From positions 1 to 5,293 of the forward strand of contig JAEKKE010000149.1 of the NCBI GenBank assembly GCA_019510535.1: DNA of 5,293 bases. The letters are read 5' to 3'. A program made the position numbers and the translations under genes. Shown here in pieces: positions 1 through 5,293 of the stretch; positions within the stretch are counted from its first letter, which is position 1; the number at the start of each line of letters is the position of its first letter. Source of the DNA: Acidobacteriota bacterium. Lineage in GTDB: Bacteria; Acidobacteriota; Terriglobia; Terriglobales; Acidobacteriaceae. The notes under the pieces are model-generated. The model had not been told where the DNA came from and made no database searches. It saw only the letters and a program-made list of their open reading frames with translations.

Positions 1-881
1 ACGTGGTAGCGCTTGTGCGCCAGGGCTCGCGCTTTGGCCGCTAGCACTAGAAACTGTGCCGCGCGGACACTGCCTCCGTAGTTGACGTACTTCTTCACGA
101 AGTCAGGAGCGTTATCGCTCTTAAAGCGTGTCGCCCTTATCATGTTGACGGCCCAGCGAGCCAGCGACTCCGCAATCGGCACCATGCGGACGAGCTGCTG
201 CAGGTCAAGAAGTTCTTCCGCCGAGGTTACGGCATCAATGGTTGGATTCAAGGTGGCGGTGGTCATATCGATGACCCTTACCTCATCATCGGCAGAGAGA
301 TAGTCCAGCACCGTATTGAAGAGGAAGCGGTCAAGCTGTGCTTCGGGGAGGGGATACGTCCCTTCCAGCTCGATCGGGTTCTGGGTGGCAAGCACAAAGA
401 AGGGAGAAGGCAGCGGGTAGATATGCCCGCGAACCGTGCAGGAGCGTTCCTGCATCGCCTCGAGCAGTGCAGCCTGTGTCTTCGGCGGAGTGCGGTTGAT
501 CTCGTCAGCCAGCACGATATTGCCGAAGATCGGTCCCGGCACAAAGGTCCAGGTGCGATGCCCGGTGGCGGGATTCTCTTCAATGATGTCTGTGCCGGTG
601 ATATCTGACGGCATGAGGTCCGGCGTGAATTGAATGCGCTTGAACGAGAGGCCCAGAGCCTCGGCGATGGCCCTCACCGTCAGCGTCTTCGCCGTGCCCG
701 GCATACCGGTGAGGAGACAGTGGCCACCGACAAAGAGGGCGGTGAGAATCTGGTCCAGAACCTCATCCTGTCCGACGATCACCTTGCGGACCTGCGTCAG
801 AATGGCATCGCGTACGGCGTGGAATCGCTGTATCCGCTGCTCGAGCTCTACTGCATCCAGGTTGTTGAGTGTGGTCTCCAT
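1..881 (-). CDS. moxR: MoxR-family AAA+ ATPase, 3'-truncated by window edge
   Basis: 293 complete codons are visible. The start ATG at 881 is 14 bases after the TPR gene's stop, with GAGGG at 887-891 upstream. MoxR hallmarks in order: VIVGQDEVLDQILTALFVGGHCLLTG; Walker A GMPGTAKT (residues 59-66, K65/T66); RIQFTPDLMPSDITGTDI; a WTFVPGPIFGNIVLADEINRTPPKTQAALLEAM stretch carrying Walker B (D126/E127); sensor 1 ATQNP (165-169); EGTYPLPEAQLDRF with the likely arginine finger R185; and the sensor 2 region YGGSVRAAQFLVLAAKARAL (R273). The family usually runs to roughly 320-340 residues, so a short lid tail lies beyond the edge. MoxR proteins are cytoplasmic hexameric chaperone-like ATPases that act on partners, often vWA proteins, encoded beside them. 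Walker A has Thr63 where Leu is commoner, and the sensor-2 motif reads GGSVR rather than GASPR. Both are mild variants that should not abolish ATP hydrolysis. Confidence 0.95.
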   Translation of the reverse strand, partial: METTLNNLDAVELEQRIQRFHAVRDAILTQVRKVIVGQDEVLDQILTALFVGGHCLLTGMPGTAKTLTVRAIAEALGLSFKRIQFTPDLMPSDITGTDIIEENPATGHRTWTFVPGPIFGNIVLADEINRTPPKTQAALLEAMQERSCTVRGHIYPLPSPFFVLATQNPIELEGTYPLPEAQLDRFLFNTVLDYLSADDEVRVIDMTTATLNPTIDAVTSAEELLDLQQLVRMVPIAESLARWAVNMIRATRFKSDNAPDFVKKYVNYGGSVRAAQFLVLAAKARALAHKRYH

Positions 882-895
882 CAAGTCCCTCGTCT
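882..895 (-). promoter_or_regulatory. 14-base gap carrying the moxR ribosome binding site
   Basis: This is the only non-coding stretch between genes in the window. Reading 5'-AGACGAGGGACTTG-3' on the minus strand, it contains GAGGG (891-887) five bases before the ATG at 881. There is no room for a promoter or a terminator, so moxR is expected to share the transcript of the upstream genes. Confidence 0.8.
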
Positions 896-2986
896 TCAGT
901 TGGTCTTGGGCTGCGCCGGTGCGCCGCCGTTGTGCAGTTGCAGTAACAATGTCTGTGCGGGCCGGTAGCCGGGTGCAGCCTCGAGTGCGGCGAGAACAGC
1001 CTCTTCCGCCTTGGCCCGGTCGCCCTTCGCCATGTAGGCCTTGGCCAGGTTGTATTGCGCGCCCGCGACGTCGAGCGGATGCAGTGAGACAACGGCGTTA
1101 TATTCCCGCACGGCTCCGTCGTCCTTCTTCAGATCAAGAAAGAGCGTTCCAAGCCGGCGGTGCAGCTCTTCGTCTCCGGTGGGATAGACATAGTTCAGCC
1201 GATCGAGCGTCGCGGCCGCTGCCGCCTTATCACCAGCCTCTTCTTCCAGCGTCGCCAGTTGTTTCAGAGTGGCAGGTTCGTGTCCGCCCATCTTTTCATA
1301 CTCCACCAGAACTTTGGTCGCAGCCTGCTTGTTGCCGCCGGCTAGCTGAGCATCGGCAATCATCTGGTAAGCGTTGGCATCGCCGATGTACTGCGGATAA
1401 AGAGCCTTCACCTTTTCTCCGTTAGCGAGAACGAAAGCATAGTCTTTCGACTTTGCATGCTGTGCAAGCTCGGTGAGTTGTTTCCGCCAGGGATCGAAGT
1501 TCTTAACGACTTCGCCCAACTGCTTGTCGAGCCACGCCATGTAGTCCTTATCGAACTGCTCCGCGGAGATACCAAGAGTCGTCTGGATAACCTCCGGCGT
1601 AGGCGTCAGCTTGGCATAGGCGTGAACGATCTCAAGTAGCTTGCCTTCGCCCCAGCGTTCACCGATGTAGTCGCAGATGCTTCCGCCCTGGAAGTAGCTA
1701 ACGATAACCTGTGCCGGATATTGAGGATAGATAAAGCCGCGATCCAGCTCTGCAACCGGCAACAGTACACGATGGTTCGTGGCGGACAGAACATACACGT
1801 GGCTGAGCTCGTGCCGAAGTGTGCTGGCCCAGTGAAACTCACCGGGCTTGCGGCCTGATGGACTGTCCATGGCGACTACCTGGCCAAAGGTCACACCCAA
1901 GGCTCCAAGTCCCGGCATGCCCATAGTCCGAACCGCAAAGTCTTCATGGTCGGGATAGACCTCGAGCTGCACCGGTCCCTTTAATTTCATCTGATACTTC
2001 TTCTCGTAGGCCGCCATGGCACGGTGTAGCTCGGCGGAGAAGTAGGGTTGCAGCAACTCTGCTTCCTTCTTGTTGAGCTTCAGGATGGTGGTGTCATCGG
2101 TAAAGGTCTGGAAGTTCTTGTAGCTGTCCAACAGCCGCAGACTGTTGACGGTGGCGGCATCGCGATATCCGTTGTCGTAGGCAAGCTGCAGTTCTTTCTC
2201 CGGCTCATCCTGCTGGCCAAGCCGCATCAGGTTAATGCCGAGCTGCGCGTGAGCCGGCCACAGACGGGGTTGGACCTCTACGGCTTTACGGTAGTAGCTC
2301 ACGCCATCGGTGTAACGGCGATTCTGTACCATGTGATAGCCGATGCGGGCATATCCTTCTCCATACTTCGGATTAATCGCGGTGATCTTCGCCAGCCACG
2401 CATCGGGCGAACGGTCGTTGAGCAACTCGATGGCTGCATGGATCGCCATGGCGTCCAAGGCATCGGGCGCGAGAGCGATGGCCTGATCGGCTTCTTTGAT
2501 TGCAGTATCAAAGTCGGAGTTTTCGAAAGCCATATCGGCAGCCAGTTCGCGGCTCTCCGCCGATTTAGGATCGAGTGTCAATGCCTTCGCGATGTACTGC
2601 GGCGCGCGCCCGTCGAAGCCATCAGCGCTGACCAACGCCAGCCCATAGAATGCAGGAGCGTAGTTCGGATCCTTAGCCAGTGCTTCGTTGAATAAGTTGA
2701 CTGCCTCAGGATTATTGAAGCGTTCGTGGAAGAGCAGGCCCCAGCGGACACGCACGGCTGCGCCGCTGCTCGGAGAAGCGACTGCGTCACGGAACTCGGC
2801 ATTGGCCTGCTGATAGTTCTCCAGCCCCCAGAACCCCTCGGCGCGCAACGCAGGGTCACTCGTATGTGTGAGCTGTGTGTAGCAGGCCGTAGCATCCTTG
2901 CCATGTTTCTCCAGGCCACGACACTCCTGCCACGTCGCCGCATGCGATGTAAGCGAGAGGGCGAGCGCAAGCAAGAGGTATCTCAT
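896..2986 (-). CDS. Secreted TPR protein with embedded peptidase-MA-like (HExxH) domain, apparently internally deleted
   Basis: 696 residues. The start at 2986 is supported by an ATGA overlap with the upstream gene, an AGGAG at 2995-2999 with an 8-base spacer, and a signal peptide (MRYLLLALALSLTSHA). Residues ~45-290 hold TPR-like helical repeats (e.g. AVNLFNEALAKDPNYAPAFYGLA; VSYYRKAVEVQPRLWPAHAQLG). Residues ~305-490 form a gluzincin-like peptidase MA domain: LEVYPDHEDFAVRTMGMPG, then RHELSHVYVL with H392, E393 and H396, then LLPVAELDRGF and QVIVSYFQGGSICDYIGERWG. Residues ~500-690 return to TPRs (e.g. AGAQYNLAKAYMAKGDRAKAEEAVLAALEAAPGY). C22 and C35 could form a disulfide after export. From memory of this family, the segment between HRV407 and L408 normally holds a WFxEGxAxYE stretch with the third zinc ligand. 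Here the flanks are joined directly. It probably acts in the periplasm, but proteolytic activity is doubtful. Confidence 0.87.
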   Translation of the reverse strand: MRYLLLALALSLTSHAATWQECRGLEKHGKDATACYTQLTHTSDPALRAEGFWGLENYQQANAEFRDAVASPSSGAAVRVRWGLLFHERFNNPEAVNLFNEALAKDPNYAPAFYGLALVSADGFDGRAPQYIAKALTLDPKSAESRELAADMAFENSDFDTAIKEADQAIALAPDALDAMAIHAAIELLNDRSPDAWLAKITAINPKYGEGYARIGYHMVQNRRYTDGVSYYRKAVEVQPRLWPAHAQLGINLMRLGQQDEPEKELQLAYDNGYRDAATVNSLRLLDSYKNFQTFTDDTTILKLNKKEAELLQPYFSAELHRAMAAYEKKYQMKLKGPVQLEVYPDHEDFAVRTMGMPGLGALGVTFGQVVAMDSPSGRKPGEFHWASTLRHELSHVYVLSATNHRVLLPVAELDRGFIYPQYPAQVIVSYFQGGSICDYIGERWGEGKLLEIVHAYAKLTPTPEVIQTTLGISAEQFDKDYMAWLDKQLGEVVKNFDPWRKQLTELAQHAKSKDYAFVLANGEKVKALYPQYIGDANAYQMIADAQLAGGNKQAATKVLVEYEKMGGHEPATLKQLATLEEEAGDKAAAAATLDRLNYVYPTGDEELHRRLGTLFLDLKKDDGAVREYNAVVSLHPLDVAGAQYNLAKAYMAKGDRAKAEEAVLAALEAAPGYRPAQTLLLQLHNGGAPAQPKTN
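1799..1813 (-). other. HELSH zinc-binding motif of the peptidase-MA-like domain
   Basis: Codons for H392, E393 and H396 form an HExxH motif in the context TLRHELSHVYVLSATNHRV. The two His residues would bind zinc, and Glu393 would be the general base. The third ligand expected downstream in gluzincins is not in its usual sequence context (see the internal deletion finding). Confidence 0.85.
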
Positions 2987-2999
2987 TTCTCCATCTCCT
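2983..2999 (-). promoter_or_regulatory. ATGA stop/start overlap with AGGAG ribosome binding site
   Basis: The caspase-like gene's TGA (2985-2983) overlaps the TPR gene's ATG (2986-2984). A good AGGAG lies at 2999-2995 inside the upstream gene's last codons, with an 8-base spacer. This supports coupled translation and decides the TPR gene's start. Confidence 0.85.
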
Positions 3000-3915
3000 G
3001 CTGCACCTTGGCCAGTTCCAGTAAGGCAGCTGTGAGAGCCTGCTTGTATTCTCCGGGTTCCATGGCTGCCTTCTCATACTTCAACTGATCGATCTTGCGC
3101 TCCAGCTCTTCTTTCTTTGTAAGCAACGCTTGATGCGCCGGATCATTGGCAATCGCGGCATTGCCTCCATCGAGCCGCAGTACCGTGAGGGTTGAGAGCA
3201 GTGCGCCCTCACGAGAGCCTTGTGCGATGGTGCGGACGGCTTCTCCCTTGCCCGTATCTTCGAAGACCGGATGTTCGGTGGCCAGGCGCTTCTGCGAACT
3301 GTAGAAGTCAGCGGTCTTGCGATCCGCATAGACAAAAGCCTCCATTGCGGAGACGCTGCCACTCTTATCGGTATCGGCGGCAGGGTCTTGCATTGCCTGC
3401 AGCCAGTAGCGTGCAAAGACGGTAGCATTTTTCTCTGTGCCGGTCTTGGTTGCCGTAATCACAGCACGGCCCGGATGCTGCAACGCAACGACTGATCCTC
3501 CACTGGCGCTGGTCGTATTCACGACGAGCTGCCGCTTTGCGGGGATCTTGTCGAGGAGAGTAGCGAGCTCTGTCGCCGAAAGATCGGGACCGATGAGGTT
3601 GAACTTATACTCTTCGCCATCGAACGAACCATGGCCGATAAGGATAAACACCAGATCATCCTCAGGCTTGGCGTTGCGTGCCACGTCATTCAACGCATCG
3701 GTCACCTTTGTCCGGGTTGCGTCGTTGCCAGTCAACGTAACGACATGAGCAGCCGCCGCACCGTGATAGACCTTATCGAGATCTTTGGCGTTCGCGGTAA
3801 AGCGTTGTTCGTAGTCTGGTTCGCCGCCCAGGCCTGCAACCGTGATGTAGTAGACGGCGGCATGGCAGCGAAGGCTCGCAACCGCGAGCAGCAGACCAGG
3901 AACCATGCGCTTCAT
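2983..3915 (-). CDS. Secreted caspase/legumain-fold protein with Ser at the nucleophile position, EF-hand loop and C-terminal coiled coil
   Basis: 310 residues. The start at 3915 is chosen because it forms an ATGA overlap with the upstream stop and begins a good signal peptide (MKRMVPGLLLAVASLRCHA, cleavage near residue 19-20). A start at 3996 would add 27 residues ahead of the signal peptide and overlap the upstream gene heavily. The mature part resembles a peptidase C13/C14 (caspase-like) fold. LVFILIGHGSFDG carries the expected catalytic His (H95), and QLVVNTTSASGGSV sits where D-x-C-x-SG is normally found, placing Ser136 at the nucleophile. The mature protein contains no cysteine, so a Cys protease is excluded. 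Residues 181-192 (DTDKSGSVSAME) match an EF-hand calcium loop. Residues ~260-310 are Lys/Glu-rich and helical, likely a coiled coil. It is probably periplasmic or exported and acts with the neighbouring envelope proteins. Whether it is a pseudoenzyme or a serine-using variant is unresolved. Confidence 0.82.
   Translation of the reverse strand: MKRMVPGLLLAVASLRCHAAVYYITVAGLGGEPDYEQRFTANAKDLDKVYHGAAAAHVVTLTGNDATRTKVTDALNDVARNAKPEDDLVFILIGHGSFDGEEYKFNLIGPDLSATELATLLDKIPAKRQLVVNTTSASGGSVVALQHPGRAVITATKTGTEKNATVFARYWLQAMQDPAADTDKSGSVSAMEAFVYADRKTADFYSSQKRLATEHPVFEDTGKGEAVRTIAQGSREGALLSTLTVLRLDGGNAAIANDPAHQALLTKKEELERKIDQLKYEKAAMEPGEYKQALTAALLELAKVQQEMEK
3340..3375 (-). other. EF-hand-type calcium-binding loop in the caspase-like protein
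   Basis: Residues 181-192 read DTDKSGSVSAME. Loop positions 1, 3, 5, 7, 9 and 12 are D, D, S, S, S and E, with Gly at position 6 and a hydrophobic Val at position 8, which is the canonical EF-hand ligand pattern. It is followed by a helix-like segment (AFVYADRKTADFY). Calcium binding is inferred from the pattern only. Confidence 0.7.
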
Positions 3916-3925
3916 ACCACACCCC
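3912..3925 (-). promoter_or_regulatory. ATGA stop/start overlap with weak ribosome binding site
   Basis: The upstream gene's TGA (3914-3912) overlaps the caspase-like gene's ATG (3915-3913). The only Shine-Dalgarno candidate is GGGG at 3925-3922, six bases before the ATG. This is weak, so initiation probably depends on termination-reinitiation by ribosomes leaving the upstream gene. It fixes the start codon of the caspase-like gene. Confidence 0.75.
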
Positions 3926-5293
3926 ACTTTCTGCGTAGCAGCCACTGTGCGCTGACAAGCCCGAGCAGCAGGAGGTAGTTGATGGGCATATCCCAAAGAG
4001 GCTTAGTGTCACGAACTGAGATGCCGGCCTCAGAGTAGGAGATGTCACGCTGCAGCGTGCTGAGCTCCGACGGTCTCCAGTAACGGCCGCCGGTGCTGTT
4101 CGACAATCGCTCCAGCAACTCACGGTTCTGCTCCGTGTGGAAGTTCTCCGCTATGCCATCCTTCCGCTCCAGCGTGACGATGTCAGAACCGAGAATCTCT
4201 CCCGCGCGCGATCCTGTAACCTCCACCGCATAAGAGCCGGGTTTATCCGCGGTCCATTCCGTGCGGAAGCCTCCGGCCTCACCAGGAACAGCCGCCAGCT
4301 GCATCATGGACGACGTACCGTCCGGGCTGACTATGCGGGCCATCACATCGGCATCCGGAGCGGGTTGATACTGCTTGTCACGCACGGTAGCAGAGAGAAC
4401 GACGTGTCCCTCATCCAGCAGCGTCTGCGCGGGAACGCTTGCTGTGACAGGTCCTGGTGACTCCGCAGCAACATAGCGCAGAAGCTGTCTCCAGAACTGA
4501 TCGTGTGATCCGTCGCCGACCGGCATACTCATCTGCCAGCGCCACGTACCGGCGGTGGCCATCAATGCCGTACGTCCACGGCCATACGGCTCCGTGATGA
4601 GCATCGGCATCTTGCGATGCGTATCGCTCATCTCCAACAGCACCGAGGCTCCGGGCTTAGGAGAGCCGGCATCCTGAAAGTCGGCGGTGTAGGGGAGCTT
4701 CTTCCATCGCGCAGCATTGACCGCTGCATCGTCGGCGAGACGCGTCACCGGAGAGTCGGCGCCAACCTGGGTTAGCAGAGGATAGGCTGGGTCGCGATGA
4801 AAGGTTTCTTTCGTCTTCGGCAGAAAGGTGGGAATAAGGTCCGAGGCTCCGGAACTGTTCCAGCCACCGTCCGCGAGAGAAAAGCGGCCGCCAAGGAAAA
4901 GCACGCCGCCACCGCGGCGATCGACGAACTCGCGCAGCAACTCCTGTTGTGAGGGTGTGAAGTATCCGCTTTCAACCGAACCAATAATGATGCCGGAGTA
5001 GCCGAAGAGATCCTCCGGCCGTGTTGGGAAGCCTTCCGCAAGCTCACTCGGATCGCTGATGCCCTGGCGATAGACCTTGTTCTCCGTCGTCCGCAGCATG
5101 GAGACCATCTGCAGTTGCGGGTCATCATCGGAGGCGCGGCGGATGAACTTGAACTCCCAGCGCGGTTCGCCCTCTACGAAGAGAATCCTGCGTTTGTCGC
5201 CGCTCACGTTCACCATGCGGCTGAGGCTGTTATTGATGACGTTCGGTTCGCCCGGCATCGGCGAAACGGAAAACTCAAAGCTCTTTGCGCCCG
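3912..5293 (-). CDS. Membrane-anchored glutamine-amidotransferase-like protein, 5'-truncated by window edge
   Basis: The frame is open through the right edge: 11 complete codons (GAKSFEFSVSP) precede the first Met at 5258, so that Met is internal and the true start lies outside. About 459 residues are visible. Counting from that Met, residues ~24-260 look like a class I glutamine-amidotransferase-like fold, beginning RRILFVEGEPRWEFKFIRRA and including IIIGSVESGYF, GGGVLFLGGRFSLADGG and GRGRTALMATAGTWRW. Residues ~268-365 look like an Ig or macroglobulin-type beta domain (TLLDEGHVVLSATVRD, GSYAVEVTGSR). A single C-terminal membrane helix (~425-441, INYLLLLGLVSAQWLL) is followed by a short basic tail, RRKWGVV. 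No cysteine occurs in the visible part, so it cannot be an active glutaminase. The family often has an N-terminal membrane/vWA-type part, which would lie off-window. It is probably an envelope scaffold in a MoxR-linked operon. Its stop overlaps the next gene's start (ATGA). The fold class is fairly sure; the function is unknown. Confidence 0.8.
   Translation of the reverse strand, partial: GAKSFEFSVSPMPGEPNVINNSLSRMVNVSGDKRRILFVEGEPRWEFKFIRRASDDDPQLQMVSMLRTTENKVYRQGISDPSELAEGFPTRPEDLFGYSGIIIGSVESGYFTPSQQELLREFVDRRGGGVLFLGGRFSLADGGWNSSGASDLIPTFLPKTKETFHRDPAYPLLTQVGADSPVTRLADDAAVNAARWKKLPYTADFQDAGSPKPGASVLLEMSDTHRKMPMLITEPYGRGRTALMATAGTWRWQMSMPVGDGSHDQFWRQLLRYVAAESPGPVTASVPAQTLLDEGHVVLSATVRDKQYQPAPDADVMARIVSPDGTSSMMQLAAVPGEAGGFRTEWTADKPGSYAVEVTGSRAGEILGSDIVTLERKDGIAENFHTEQNRELLERLSNSTGGRYWRPSELSTLQRDISYSEAGISVRDTKPLWDMPINYLLLLGLVSAQWLLRRKWGVV

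Noticed and set aside
278..583. 101-codon minus-strand open frame inside the MoxR region
   Set aside because: It is out of frame with moxR, which contains intact Walker A, Walker B and sensor motifs over the same bases. The alternative product is Arg/Cys/Ser-rich noise.
882..895. Promoter or terminator between the TPR and moxR genes
   Set aside because: The gap is only 14 bases, has no inverted repeat or T-run, and is accounted for by a ribosome binding site.
634..1425. 263-codon open frame on the plus strand
   Set aside because: It lies antisense to the TPR and MoxR genes. Its product is Arg/Pro/Ser-rich low-complexity text with no domain, typical of a shadow frame in GC-rich coding DNA.
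2048..2695. 215-codon open frame on the plus strand
   Set aside because: It is entirely antisense to the TPR gene, whose minus-strand frame shows clear TPR repeats. There is no ribosome binding site or recognisable motif for the plus-strand product.
3859..3915. Possible lipoprotein signal (Cys17 in ASLRCHA)
   Set aside because: The residues before Cys are S-L-R, and Arg at -1 does not fit a lipobox. An ordinary signal peptidase I site after CHA is more likely.
3916..3996. Longer start for the caspase-like gene at 3996
   Set aside because: It would put 27 non-signal-like residues ahead of a clean signal peptide and overlap the upstream gene by 85 bases. The ATGA-coupled start at 3915 explains everything better.

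Overview
The window is almost wholly coding, and all of it reads on the minus strand. Four genes are packed head to tail, so transcription runs from high to low coordinates. In that order they are: the 3' part of a large membrane-anchored protein with a glutamine-amidotransferase-like domain (runs off the right edge); a secreted caspase/legumain-fold protein; a secreted TPR protein with an embedded peptidase-MA-like metallopeptidase domain; and a MoxR-type AAA+ ATPase (runs off the left edge). The first two junctions are 4-base ATGA overlaps and the third is a 14-base gap, so this looks like a single translationally coupled operon. I see no RNA gene, mobile element, CRISPR, promoter or terminator. 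No non-coding stretch exceeds 14 bases.

MoxR ATPases next to large membrane/vWA-type proteins and TPR proteins are a common bacterial arrangement. The protein textures (TPR plus peptidase MA with an 'HRV...LLPVAELDRGF' segment, a caspase-like protein ending in an EF-hand and coiled coil, moderately high GC by eye) suggest an Acidobacteriota member (Terriglobia/Acidobacteriaceae-like). This taxonomic call is inference from remembered family resemblance, not from a search.

How the genes may work together (inference): the MoxR ATPase would act in the cytoplasm as a chaperone or remodelling motor for a membrane complex. The amidotransferase-like protein would be an envelope-anchored scaffold, and the two secreted proteins would act outside the inner membrane. 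Three of the four products carry enzyme-like folds whose catalytic residues are missing or altered. The amidotransferase-like domain has no cysteine at all. The caspase-like protein has Ser where the Cys nucleophile is expected. The metallopeptidase keeps HELSH but appears to have lost, by an in-frame deletion, the segment that normally carries the third zinc ligand. The last point is the most specific anomaly in the window.
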